Origin: Setaria digitata
Taxonomy: Eukaryota > Nematoda > Chromadorea > Rhabditida > Setariidae
Assembly (NCBI GenBank): GCA_003640385.1
Contig: RCAB01000004.1
Location: forward strand, 248,001-312,000
Length of the DNA stretch: 64,000 nt
Direction of reading: 5' to 3'
The translations under genes were made by a program, and so were the position numbers. This document shows, piece by piece, positions 47,712 to 64,000 of this stretch (position 1 is the first letter of the stretch; every line of letters begins with the position of its first letter). The notes under the pieces are model-generated. The model was not told where the DNA came from, searched no databases, and saw only the letters and a program-made list of their open reading frames with translations.

Positions 47712-49565
47712 ATGCCTTCCACATTGAAGGCTTCTCTCTTCCTGCTCTTCCTGGTGATAGATGCACAACGAAGTCAGTTTGACGTCGACTGTCCACGATT
47801 CTGTCGCTGTAACAAAACTGCCGTAGAATGCCGGCACACACAGATCCAGGGTGGCAGTCTCTTCCTCACCATACGTCCCGAAGCTTATCCGGATTTGGAC
47901 ACTATCATTATCACTGGAAATAGTATTGGAGATCTGGCTGGCTCCAACATTTTCGGCACTAATGTCAGCAATCGTTATGTTTCCTTGGTTAATTTATCTG
48001 ATAATGCAATTAGCTCCATCGATTCATACACCTTTCGTGGTTTGCCGGCGGTGGAATATTTCTACCTGCATGACAATGCTATTGAACGGGTTGGTGCTGA
48101 TCCATTCCGGTCAGTTTGTTTTATTTTCTCCTTCTCTGTTCACTAGAGAGAACTCTCTTTACTTCATTCTTTGTAGTGCTTCTTGACATTTCCCTTCACA
48201 GCTAGATCTTCTTTCTTGATCTCAAGAAATTTCTTACAAACTAAATCCTCTTCTTTGTATTTCTTTCTGTCTGCCCGGATTACACAATACAGTCCATACT
48301 TTTGAAATCAAGTATTACCGAATTCTGCAACTTGACCATTTTTGACTATTAATTTTAACAGTAGATATTTATTTATTTGAAGTTAAACTCAAACAATCTA
48401 CTGGATAACTAAAATATAAGTCTCTAGAAGAAATGCAGACATCTCGTAGAAACTTCTATTTATCCATAAACTTGTCCATTTCTCTGCTTAAATATCTAAT
48501 GCTCCTCTCACTTTTTCTTCCTTTCCAGATGGAATGTGCGTTTGCGAGTTTTGGATATATCAAATTTCTTCTCCCCAATTGTATCACTAGCTGAACGATC
48601 GAGCTTGCTGGCAAATACATTTGCTAATTCCGTGAATGAATTTAATGATTTGCAAGAATTAATTGTGCGCGACAATGGTCTCACCGAAATATTTCCTGAA
48701 ACATTCTGCAAGGTAGTTTTAGCTCATGCTGTACAAGAATGTTACTACCTGATAGAAGTAGATATTTCATATCAAAGATATGCAGTATAAGGCAGTTTGC
48801 TTATGTTTCATTACGAATCAAAACATTCGCTCATTTTAGTTAAATGGCCTTATTCGATTACATCTCTCTGGTAATAAGATGAAAAAATTCAGCGTTATAT
48901 CGGGTTGCCTCCAAAATCTTAATGTGCTGGATCTGTCCGGAAATGAGCTGTCTGCATTATCGGTCCAGCTCTGGGAAAACCTTCCGAGTTTGACAACGGT
49001 TGACATTTCTTCAAACCCCCTAAACTGCGACTGTAATATTATGCAAGCCGTTAAAGAGCTTTCGAGAAGTCCGACATCTTCCCTCAATCAAGTAAAATTT
49101 TCTCTTAAGCTTTAAATTCTAAATTTCTTCCACTCATTTAGAATTAATTATAGTGGTCCCTTACTGCATTCATAACTTGCATCGGTGTAATAAACAGTTT
49201 TAGTTGGTCGATAAGAGTATCACTCACTCGCCGCTTGCTTTACACTTCCGTATTATCTATTTCTGCAACCGCTGATGACGCTTACTTACTGGTTGATCAA
49301 AAAAGCTCATTTTCAGGGATATGCGATCTGTGCTTCGCCGGAATCTCGCAAGGGTCAGAATATCTTCGAGATTCCAGACTTTGCATGCAAGAGTAATCAT
49401 AGATTTGTATTTTGGGCTTTATTCGTTGCACTACTCTGTGCAGCTATTATCATTTTTCGTACTTATCGCAATCGTATCAAGTTGCGACATTTACCACTTG
49501 TTGCAGGCTACAGTAAGCTGGGAGAAGAGAATGAACAAATTGCTAGTAGTCCGCAATTTGTGTAA
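47712..49565 (+). CDS. Leucine-rich-repeat type I membrane protein
   Basis: Four exons keep phase: 47712-48109, 48529-48712, 48840-49091 and 49317-49565 (TAA), giving 360 residues. It starts with a signal peptide (MPSTLKASLFLLFLVIDAQR). A cysteine-rich N-terminal cap follows (CPRFCRCNKTAVECRH). Leucine-rich repeats are visible as VSLVNLSDNAISSIDSYTF, LQELIVRDNGLTEIFPETF, LIRLHLSGNKMKKF and LNVLDLSGNELSAL. A C-terminal cap starts with NPLNCDCNIMQAVKEL and ends with CASPES and DFACK. The membrane segment is FVFWALFVALLCAAIIIF (about residues 308-325), followed by a basic stop-transfer (RTYRNRIKLRH) and a short cytoplasmic tail. Size and layout resemble TPBG-like LRR membrane proteins, which act in adhesion or signalling, but orthology is not shown. 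The gene starts 829 nt after the palmitoyltransferase stop on the same strand, far for a nematode operon. Confidence 0.92.
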
Positions 49566-49619
49566 GTTGAGTTGCAGCTGGAGCCTAAGGTCTGGTGGCA
49601 TTTCACTTACCTTTCGAGC

Positions 49620-49625
49620 AATAAA
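49620..49625 (+). terminator. Probable poly(A) signal of the LRR gene
   Basis: AATAAA lies 55 nt after the stop codon, the expected place for a nematode poly(A) signal. Another AATAAA is at 50241-50246. Confidence 0.5.
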
Positions 49626-52069
49626 AGTTTTAAGAGGAAAGGTTTCTTCGTGGCTTTATTACCTATTTTTAAAGTAAAGTCCCAGCATTACAAACAAATG
49701 TCATTCTTTAGATGTTCAGGAAGAACGATGTAAATAGTGTTGATCTTTCCAGAATATTTTAGGAATGAATCCTACCTGCTTCCTCAGCAAGAATTTTTGT
49801 TCAATGATATTTCTTGCTTTTCTTTACACAGTTTTATTTTTCTAAATCCCTTTAGTAACTAATATTGACAGTTTTTTATTCTTAAATTTTGAACTACGTA
49901 GTAATTTTTTGTTCTCTTCTAATCACTGCCCTTATCATGTTTTCTATTTTTATTTTGTTAACATTCTGTCGTATGTTTCTTTTTACTTAAGCAGCTTACA
50001 ATGGTGCATTATACAGTTTCCTTTCCTTATGATTTTCGTTTTGAATATTCAGAAGTCTCTACAGAGTTTATAAGATATCTTTTCCTCTCTAGATGTGCAT
50101 TGTGGAATATCATTTCATTATGATTAAGAAGTGGAAATTACAGTTTGAGTAATCCCTACGGCCTACGTATTTTTTTGGTTTTTTTTTTTATTGTATGTTT
50201 TTGCGAAGTTTTTATTATCCTTTCCTGTTACTTCAGTGCCAATAAATTTTGAGCATGAAACGGTTTGCGGAATTTCAGATATTTCAAATAATTTATCGAG
50301 TATACGGGTTATGGAAATTTAGTTTATAGAAAAATTCCTAGTGTCCTTTCTAGGTAAGAATTCTTATACTATTCAGTGCCGCTTATCTCCGCATGGATTA
50401 TGCTTTATGGCTTATTCCCTTGTAATTAAACACTTTTAGCAACTTCGAAATTTTTCAAGGAGTAGAACTTTGTTTTAAGTGATGAAAGCATGGCTTTTAT
50501 TCCAATGCTACAGTTGCAATTTAAAAAAAAAAATTGAGAAGTGTCGCCAAAAGTGGCTATTTTTCTGACCAATTGATTACAAGCTAGATATGCATATTAA
50601 TGGCACTTATTCAAGTCGACATTTTCCTTAACTGAAAAGATTGGATGATTTTTGGACGTTTTTCTTCCGTTTGTTTTACAATACAAAAAGTTGGTTTACG
50701 CTGCAACTTGATTAATTTTTCCCCCTCAAACAGTTCCGGGAATGACAATCAAGAAACACCGACAAAGAAAAGGTTCCATAAAAAAAAAACTTGCCTGCAA
50801 AATGAAGCACAATTATTCAGGCGTTTCACTGCTGAATACTTTCACTTCCATAGTCTTTATTAGCAGATCATAAGTTGCGTTAAATCCATAGAATTCGGAT
50901 ACAATGCTTTAACAATAGGACTTTAGATATGAAATAAGATTACGACTTGACTGGAATAGTTCGCAAATAATTCTTTGCCCGTATTAAGGTTTTTCAAGAC
51001 ATGAAGCAGCATTTCTCCCGCTTCCTGTGAATGTAGTTGTATTTTTCACATGAAGAATGCTGCTGAAGAGGACTGATGAGGTTACTGAGTTCGTGGAGCC
51101 TTATTTTTGTTCTCCCAACATTTCCACTTCCACATTCAACGAAAACGTGTACAATTCATTCCATGGAAGAGCTTAATTTCTTTGGTTCTGTGCATAGAAA
51201 ATGATAATTATTCACGACATGACAGCAATGATTTCAAAGTTCTGTTGGAGCGAAGATTAAAAAGATGCTGAGGGGCTTTCATCATTTTTGCGAAGTTAAC
51301 ACTAGAATAGACAAAGTGAAAATAGGAAAAGCACTGTTGTGAACATCAAACATTAAAAATATTCTCGAGAGCAGAGTAGCTTCTCTTGTGGATTCTCAGA
51401 CACCCCGCCCGCTCCTTACGTTCTCTGTGATGCTACGGTGAATTGGCAGAAAGTGAAGGAATGAATGAAATTATTTGTGATTCATGGAATTTTATGTATT
51501 TCAGAGCTTTAAAAGTGTTTCGCTCAACGACTTTAAATTCGCTTTTCGAATTATTCTCCTTCATGTCATCAGCAGTCGGAGAGTTGCTTCGACCACGTCC
51601 TGTCTGTCTATCTCTTTGCGAAAGGTGCTAGTAGGGAGTGTTCATTTCTAAACATACTATTTTCTGAATAATGGGAAGCATTTCTGAATGACTTTAAGTC
51701 GGGAATGATTCACTCCCAGACAGTTCCATCTCAAATTATTGCTAAAAGTCCGTCCAGTCACTGGAAATATAGAGTAGGTTCGCGCTAAAAATGTAGTCTG
51801 GCCAACCTCTTTCCAATTCTGCCAATTAATTCCGAGTCTTCCTAGCAAAAACTTAAGAATACAAATCAATTTAAAACGACACTCATTTGATGAATGGAAG
51901 AGAGAGTTTCGAGTGATGAGTGGAAAGATTTATTATAGAAATGTTATTTGAGATATTCTTGTCCTGTTATTCCTTGCTCCTCTTTCCCCATGCTGTCCTT
52001 CTTCTGATCAAATTATGGAAGGAACTTGGGAAATGTTTGAGGAGCGAAAGGTAACACACAGATGTTAGG
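49626..52069. other. Intergenic, no gene seen
   Basis: AT-rich sequence with short frames on both strands. The frames at 51443-51631 (plus) and 51657-51869 (minus) have no recognisable content. Confidence 0.5.
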
Positions 52070-53095
52070 ATAGGAGAAGGAGAGAGGTAGAAGAAAGACG
52101 ACCCTTTTCAGTGCTCAAGCTTCCCTATCCCTCCCTACCTGAAAGCCGAATCATTTTCACTGCAAGGATTATGTCACCTTGACAGCTTGAAGACTGCAAA
52201 GCTGTCCACCTACTGCTCTTGTCTTTCGAACTTAAGGTATTCGAACTCGAACATGTTTTTCCGATAAACAGTGCTTGGGGTTGGACTGACTACTGATAGA
52301 CTGGAAGCAATTTCGTTCGATTTCCTGTGCATCTGAGGCACAGTAAGATATCAGTAGTAACTGAGGTCAGATGAGGCAGATGTCGCAGTGTTTCGACTGT
52401 ACTGTTTTGACGCAGACTGATGACACTTCGCCCTCAGAATATCGCAGTGCCTTCTGCAAGGCGATCGACCCATCCTGTCGAGAAACTTCCTCAAGAAGTA
52501 TAACGGACACGTGCGTGACCTCCCCTAACCACGCCACCGTTACGTGCACTCCCGAGCAATTCGCATCCACTGTGTTTCTACAGTGCTGCACTCGCTGCAC
52601 AACCGCGTGGGCAGCTTATCTGTGCGGATGTGCAGCTCTCTGTGTGCATGCATGCATGTGGGCGTGTGTGTGGGAGTGTTTGTCCTCCTAATGTCGGTTT
52701 CCTGTTTTCTGTGGTGTATGCTGGTGCCCTTTGTGCAGGATGTTGGGCAAAGGTGGAGAAGGAGAGATGGAAATGAACGAAGTGAAGAGTGTGGTGAGAA
52801 GAGAGGCGAGAGAGAGAGGGAGAACATTTATGGGAAGGCTCAGCCGAGGATACATCGTTTTGCGTGGAGGGGGACCGCGACTATCAAGCAGGACGGTCCC
52901 TCGAGTGGCCCCGAAACGATCGACCCTTGTGGTGATGGTTTGAGACAACCCCCTGTCTGTAGCGTACACAGCTTCAGGTTTCACATTCCTCCGAGGACTT
53001 GCCGGGAATTCTCGGGTTCTCCAGGGTGGCATCAGTATTGCCCTGTCATTGTCTCTCAGTTAATCTCTCCAGTCGCGTGCTTTTCATCTCAGTAG
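52070..53095. promoter_or_regulatory. GC-rich island, probable promoter or 5' noncoding exon region
   Basis: About 1 kb of clearly GC-richer sequence sits between long AT-rich flanks. It includes purine tracts (GGAGAAGGAGAGAGG), a CATG microsatellite (about 52646-52660) with GTGTGTGTG, and AGAGAGAGAGG. Long overlapping frames exist on both strands (52371-52691 and 52544-53095 plus; 52540-52827 and 52688-53032 minus), as expected when stop codons are rare by composition. The next gene downstream on the plus strand is erm-1 at 59.5 kb, so this could be its distal promoter or first noncoding exon. Inferred from composition and position only. Confidence 0.4.
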
Positions 53096-56000
53096 AATGA
53101 CATAATTTGATGCTTCATTCAGTTCAATAATCACGGCCTCGGTCATTTTTCAACCCGTGTTCTCAGGTCAGGCCAGTACAGGCCGGGACGCTTTTTCACC
53201 AGTTATTGTTCACACTCTGCAGATTAAGTCTAATTTCCCTATTGATTGTTAACAAATTCGATGGAATGGTCGCATTCCAATTCCCTTCTCACTTGTTTTA
53301 ATGACATTTCGTTGTTGTGCCTTGCAAGAATGTCGTGAAATTGTACGCAGTAAATTGATTGAAATAGGTCCACCCTGCCCCATTACCGTCCATTTGATTT
53401 GATAAGACCACAAGCTGTACTATATGATAGTGCTGTCCTTCCGTCATGAATTTGGTTTCGGAAGATGTGCGGTAAATTTTAGTCAGAAATGAAAACATAA
53501 GGCCAATTGGAACGGTATCTTTTCACGTAACAAAAAACACATGTGAAGGACGAAAAGGAACTAATCGCAATTAGAATATGTGCTGTTGCTAGAAAACAGT
53601 TTTTCTGTAATTAATTGTCTGAATGTTAAGACGAGCTTGTAAATTCGTCCGTCATGTGACTGAGAAGTCTTGAATTTAAATGAAGATAGCTAGACGTGAT
53701 TATTCTCGCAGAATCCGATTGTTTATTTTCAGTGTATTATGAATAAATGGTTATTAGTCGTAAATATTTCGAGCTTGGTTGTATACAGATAATTAGAATT
53801 AAGCTTTTCTTTTGTAACTAAGAATTATGAGAAAAAAAGTGGAATAAATCGCACTGATTCATCAAATAAAAAAACTTTTCGCCAGATAGTTTTTTCGTTT
53901 TCGTGTCCACCAAATTGTTTATTTGATTTGAAGGGTTGCGTGGGGACTTGAAATGGCGCTGTCTTTCCCATTTTTTTTTTTTTTTTTTTTTCATTTTTGC
54001 ACATTTAGACTTATTCAATATAGAACTTCGTAGAATGTCAAAAATTCAAGTATAGATAACATAAGTTAAAATTCTGTGATTCTTATTAAAATGCTGTGGT
54101 TGTTTTACCGGTTAATTAGGTTCTTCAGATTAAGCTTTTTTTTATGTTTGCTTACTGTAGGGAATTTATCCTTTACTGATTCTGTTTCTCATCTCTTCAG
54201 TTTAGCATTGTTATATGTATTTTGTTAAAAAAAAAAAAAAAAAAAAAAAAGAAAACACTATTCATTCCGAAAAAGAGTGCGACAGTGTTTTACAACTGTT
54301 AAAAAAAATTCTTTGTTGATATATTAACCCTTTTAAAGTAGCAGACTGTTCCGATATTGCATCATTTGCTTCTCCGTCATTATTTGCAAAAATTTCTTAA
54401 TTCGTCTCTCTTTAATAGTTGCAATCAGTGCCGTCTGGTGTCAAATTCTTATCAAATGCTTCTTATCTAATAGATAAGATTTTCAGATGTAGAGCTTTAC
54501 CTCTTTCAACATGTATTTTACATGTAAAAGCAATTTCTTGGTTCATTTGGAAATAACGCTCAAAATCTAGCTTTTTTTACGAATTAATTTATGCTGTTAA
54601 AAAATAAATGAAGTGTAATGCCCTATCGAATCATATGGAACATTTGGTGAGAGTAATATCTCTTCACATTGTCTAGCATTCGCACTTCTTGTTAAAGCTT
54701 TATAGAATTCTTTTTCAGACAGTGTTGAAAATTATTTGCAAATATTGCAGAGTATAGATATCAGTTGATTGAATCAGTAACGCAAAGTAAGATAAGGTTA
54801 TTACAGTAATATTGGAAGGTAGGTGTCTTACTTGCAGCATTTTATTTTAAAAATACTTTAGAATGTGTAATATCTAGCAGTGAACCTGACTGGATTGTAA
54901 TATATTGAGATGTATGATTGGATTTATCACGAATTTTCTAACAAATATATTTGCATGAATAATCCGTGTATAGCCGCCACAACAGGTAATTTTTACTTTT
55001 GATATTTCGCCCTTATGAGTCATTTAGTTTCACGTTCATATTCGAATTATTAATCTTTGTTCCCAAATATTTCCTTGATTTACTCTCATAAGACTCGGGG
55101 ATAACATCTTTCTGGCTTCTTCGAATTGTGCAATAATTAGCTTGGAATTAAAATTTATAGTCTCAACTTCTAACGAAGTTTCCACATTGTTAACGTTGGG
55201 TATTAATGCTCTTGATGATAGAAATTATTTCAGCGCTGAATTAATTTGTTACTCTACTGAGTTAAGTTAGAAGTGACTGAATTATAGAAACAGCACATTT
55301 ATTGTAAGGTATAGTCACAAAATATTGTAAGTACTTGCGGGGTATTCGTAGCAAGGGATGCCAAAGGCGATTATCATCGAAATTCAGGTATTTCAGTATT
55401 TGTCACTAGACCTTTTGTGATTCACGGGAAGACAATGGAACTTTGTTCCTCAAACACTATTCTATATAAAGGGAACCATCGTCCAAGACCACAGAACTTC
55501 TGTGTCATACTTTTTGGAAAGGAACAAAGAATGCTAAATTCAGCTTTCACTTTTGATGAATTGCAGCTGTATTTGAAAGTCGAAATGTTGCCTCTCCTAC
55601 AGCTCATTTGTATTTGGAATCGGATTGGTTGTTGATCATTCCAGCTAATGAATAAATACTAAAGGGACCAAAGAGTTATTATCGGATATTTGAAGAAGTG
55701 AAAGAGAAGAAGATAAGTGATCGCTATTATTCAGGTCAATTTTAAGTAAAATTTCTAGTAATAGTATTGTGATGTTGTTTATTGCTCAGTGTTTTTTGGG
55801 AATGTTTAACATTCTTTAAACGCTACAGTCAGAATAGAAAATGGAAGACAAACAAGCTTTAATATCATCCCCACATTCTTAATCTTAGTAATGGTTCTCT
55901 GGATTAATTACCATTTCCCTACGTTTACTGTCGTTTTCATTGCAGTTTTATCAAGCGTCTTCTCTAGCGCTCTGCCATCATTTCCTCGTCCCCTGCTTAA

Positions 56001-59000
56001 TTTGTTTTATTTAGGTATATAGTTCAACGAGTACATATGTGTTTCCGAACAAAATTGCTCGATTATGGTGTTATATACCTTTGAATCCAATAACTATTTG
56101 GAAAATTATTGTACTATAGTGCATCACCGTTACATTTTTTTGTAATAATAACAGATGAGGTGCGTCAGCTAGATCCGGAGGACGGCTAGTATTGTTGATC
56201 TCATTTCTAGAATTTAAGGTTTAGAAATCCATCAGAATATTGTTGCTTTAAGAATTCGATTTAAACAACCATGGTGTACTGCCGTCTCTATTTTTTTGCT
56301 ACTTTTTGCTGTAAACTGTAAATATAAGTCTTGTGAGAACCAGTGCATTTTCAGACTCTTTGTTTGGGTGTATTTCCCTTACTGTAACTAAATATAGGTA
56401 GATGTCATGCACAGGCTTCATCTGCTTCCCTTCAGAAGTCACTGTTTTTTAAATATTGCAAAATTTTACTTTTTTATTTGGGTTGTTTGACCTGAACTAT
56501 GGGTTCCTATTCATGAAATTATTAACTCTGCTGTTTCCGTAGATATCATCGTTAAGATGCGTCATCATAAAATTTATATCTTTACATTCACTGCTTTTTT
56601 GGTGCCATTTTCGATAATTATATTCATGAAATGCTAAATGCATGATTTTATTATTTTTGCAAAAGGAAAGAGGTTATAATTCTGATTAGCTGGCTTCTAT
56701 TCTCGAACATCATCACGAAATTCTGCATTTTATATAAACTACACCTGGTGCATTCATCGTCCTTGTTAGTTCATTGTATTCTGTTTATGCTTCCTACAGC
56801 CGTTTCCCTCGATTGTATGCTTAATGCAGCTTCCATTTTTTGAGAATAACTCTGAAATAATTCGATAATACTATAATACTACTATAATATTCTAACAATA
56901 CGATAATGCTACTATTCTTTTCAGCTTTGACATAGCACTTCATACTGTGGTACGCTTGAGTGCATTAGTATCTCTAACTGTTCAAAGGCTAAATTTAATT
57001 TAAGGGATATTTTCCAAATCAGTATTTGTAAAGAAATTTTTTCTTGAAATACCCTAACGTTTTTTTTTTTGTTTTTTTTTTTATTCAAAAAAAGTTCCAG
57101 AAATTGTTTCTGCAGTTTTTCTTCAGTCATAATTTTGTCTACCTTTTACATCGTATTTCTTCAGAAAGGCTTTTTATTGTCCCAGTTATTGGCTTTTGTT
57201 TTACGAACTTTTTAATGCGATCATATAAGTAGCGCGGATCTGCACGGCTATTCCTTAAGTTAAATTTCCAATTTCAACAATCACAAGTAGCGTAATTTGC
57301 TACTTCTATTAATTTTCATTTGTTTTAGGTGTGCATTCAATGAACAGTTGTTTTTTCATTACTATGGGGAAACAAACCTTGAAGTGAACTGGAAGTATTG
57401 GAACTGGGATATGTTTCATTTGCACGCTTGTTTCCATGTTCAACAGATGTTGATGTACTTTACTGTTTTAATTACTTAATGTATTTTGTATCAGATTAAA
57501 TCAGATTATCTCATCCGTTTATGAATTTTCGATAGACCAAAGTTTGAAATATGAAAGCTTAACTTACATAGTACATGGCTTATTCTATAATCACATGTAT
57601 GCTTATGTTGGCATGTGTAATTTGCTGTAAACTATCAGAGATCCGCTATTGAAACAAATTCTTTTCCATTTTAATTCCTAGTTTCTTGAAGAATCCATAT
57701 TTAGTGAAAAAATAGATCATAGGAATATTTCCCAGTTCTATGATGGCATATCTCATTCTTTAAATTGTTGTTTTTTTAAAATGCCAGCAGTTAAAGAATC
57801 AGTTCGGATTAGTAATCATTGTAATGTCATATCCAAACTTGCAATCTGTCTACACGATGATTATCCGTGATCTGCTGCACAGTGTCCGTTAATCAATTCT
57901 TTCATTCCTTTTCAGCTGGAATCTTGAATATATGTAAAATATTTTTAATATATTCAAGAACTATGGGGCTTATTGGTGTCCTGCCGGTGGCATTCCAGGA
58001 GCTGAGATAATTGGTTTTCATTTCGTCACCTTGACCGAAGTGCTTAGGAAATGTAAATCGTTTGAAATACCTTTTTTTTTTTAGCATGTGGGAATCATTG
58101 CCTTGAGGTTGCCTCTCTTTCCATTTAAAAAAGAGAAAAGAAATCTTTGTACGATGCATATCAATTACTTTATTTGTGGGTTTCGCATAATTCAATATAA
58201 AGATGAGGATACATTATTTCCTAATTATTTTCAGCTTTGATAACTTCTGGTTTTGTTCATTGATGTGAATGAGATGATATTTGGGACCTATCAGAAATCG
58301 AGCATTTCTTTGATATCAGGTTTTGTACTTTTTAATTTATCGCATACTTAAACAAAAAAGGTGACCTTTATTCATGCCATGAATTGTTTCCAGTTCTGCG
58401 AAACTTGCAAAAGAACAGAACAAACATTTTATATGGTTTCATGAGTTTTTTTTGTCAACATTGCCACGAATTTAATTTAATCAGTACTCAAGTTTTAATC
58501 CTTTTTTTTCCAGCGCAAAAGTTTTACTACAGAAAAGTTTTCTGATATCAGACCATGTCTTGTTCTTGTCGAAATAGGTGCGGCGAGGTGGTCACATTAT
58601 TCCCTTGTGAAGTTTCTTTTCCCTTTTTTTTTTTTTTTGCTGCATCACTGATATTTAGCGACCCCTTCCACAAAGCTGTACAGTTGTACTCTATAAGTTC
58701 AATTCTAAGTGTTAAAGAACTTTGTTATCAGATGTATATGGAAAATTTGTCTGGTTATCCCATAGATAATAGTTGACATTGTGCATTATTGACATCATAA
58801 TGTCCTGTTAGAGGAAGAATACTTTATAAAGTGTTTGAATTGAACTTCATCAAGTAATTGATAAGGCTAATGGCGCCGTGCAAAATGTAGTGTCTTACTC
58901 ATAAATTATAATATTTTGTATTCACTGCTCTACGATTTTGTATGCTTGAATTTTTTCCTTTCATCGAACGAACTCCGTTCTGTTTTTGTTAAATTGATAA

Positions 59001-59411
59001 TACTTTCATTAGAAAACATCTAGTATGCTGTTACAGTGTAGTGCATATTCAAGAAATGAATTGTTTCGTTTGTATCCATGAATACGAATGAAGATAGAAT
59101 CGAAGTCGCTCCAAGTCAATAAGTCTTTCAATTTCTATACTTCTGGACAGTGTGAACTGTCTCCAACCAGTGTTTAATTTTTTTTCCCTACTCAGAGCAT
59201 TTCAAAATGCACGTGCTACAGTTGATACAGTAATCGGTGGCCCAGTTTAGATTATTAATAGTGGCATAAAATGTATTTTTCACCACAGTACTCTTGATAT
59301 ATTTAGGGAATTGTTCTAGAGAAATAGTTTTGCTTTCAGATTCGTTTCATTAGTAATTAAAACCTGCTTGCGTCATTTCGCTTATTTTATACAAAATAAA
59401 TTTCGGAGATT
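53096..59411. other. Long AT-rich region upstream of erm-1
   Basis: No spliced gene can be built. Poly-T (53971-53990) and poly-A (54224-54250) runs, a degenerate ATAATACTA tract near 56865-56915 and an 11-bp inverted repeat (57923-57933 with 57948-57958) are present. The peptides at 55417-55635 and 57327-57445 are open but unrecognised. The region may be a long first intron or distal promoter of erm-1. Confidence 0.45.
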
Positions 59412-59434
59412 TTTTTTTTTTTTTTTTTTTTCAG
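59411..59434 (+). promoter_or_regulatory. Poly-T splice acceptor of the erm-1 5' UTR exon
   Basis: A run of 21 T followed by CAG ends at 59434, 76 nt before the ATG at 59511. It is either the acceptor of a cis-spliced 5' noncoding exon or a spliced-leader trans-splice site, both normal for nematode genes. Confidence 0.6.
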
Positions 59435-59510
59435 GACTGTAATCGTTACTAGTAGTGAAACGTGAAACAGAAGTGTGACTGGAAAGCACTGTTCCGGTAA
59501 CTTAGGCGCT

Positions 59511-63763
<4,253 letters not shown>

Positions 63764-64000
63764 GTATGTTATTCTGGTTTTTTAAACAGTGCATTGCTAG
63801 TTGCTGTTTTGAAAATCATTTTTTCAATATAGTAGCACTAGCGACTTTTGCTGCGTCTGAACACTAACCATTCTTATGCCGTTATGTTTTGGATTTGGGC
63901 AACTTGCACTGGGAAATTTTAGAAATAATAATCTCTTTATTTTATTCGTAGTTACATCGATAGTGCTTCAGTAAAAAAAACAAATATGGTTTATTTGCAG

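Noticed and set aside
52540..53032. Minus-strand frames of 95 and 114 residues in the GC-rich island
   Set aside because: They overlap each other and plus-strand frames of similar length. The peptides are biased (Pro, Ser, Leu, Thr) with no motif.
54224..54250. A27 run as evidence for a retroposed transcript
   Set aside because: No coding remnant precedes it and no target duplication is visible. Similar homopolymer runs occur throughout the window.

Overview
The window is AT-rich eukaryotic DNA with many short exons, introns that mostly start GT and end in a T-rich TTTCAG or TTTTAG, long poly-T and poly-A runs, and intron sizes of about 40 nt to 2 kb. The proteins that can be rebuilt by splicing are metazoan. 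The ERM protein has the short MSKKA first coding exon and a central region close to nematode ERM-1. Together with the splice sites this points to a nematode. Intron sizes and gene spacing look more like a parasitic (possibly clade III/filarial) species than Caenorhabditis, but that is inference.

Every gene I can support with confidence is on the + strand. In order they are: (1) the 3' part of an ataxin-10-like armadillo protein (start of window to 5588); (2) an atrogin-1/FBXO25-type F-box protein (8150-11708); (3) a peripherin/RDS-like tetraspanin (12644-15017), followed by unassigned exon-like segments (17171-18342); (4) a protein with two C-terminal Ras-association domains (about 19.5-24.2 kb); (5) a FRMD3/FRMD5-type FERM protein with a C-terminal membrane anchor (35947-42360); (6) a ZDHHC1/11-type palmitoyltransferase (44728-46883); (7) a single-pass leucine-rich-repeat membrane protein (47712-49565); (8) an ezrin/radixin/moesin orthologue, erm-1, cut by the end of the window (59511 onward). 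Exon boundaries were chosen by hand so that reading phase is kept. Less certain junctions are flagged.

The gene-poor stretches are about 24.2-35.9 kb and 49.6-59.4 kb. They are AT-rich, apart from GC-richer blocks at 31.69-32.5 kb and 52.07-53.1 kb that look like promoter or 5'-noncoding regions. Two further GC-richer blocks lie just upstream of the F-box and leucine-rich-repeat genes.

Several products share a theme of membrane and cortex organisation (two FERM proteins, a tetraspanin, an S-acyltransferase, an LRR membrane protein, an RA-domain protein). This is a description, not evidence of an operon: intergenic distances range from 0.8 kb to about 12 kb. I see no mobile element, CRISPR array, rRNA, tRNA or prokaryotic system. 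The less ordinary items are the RA-domain protein of unfamiliar architecture, the peripherin-like tetraspanin, several perfect or near-perfect inverted repeats in introns, an in-frame double stop inside the FRMD-like gene, and a strong decoy splice acceptor in erm-1.
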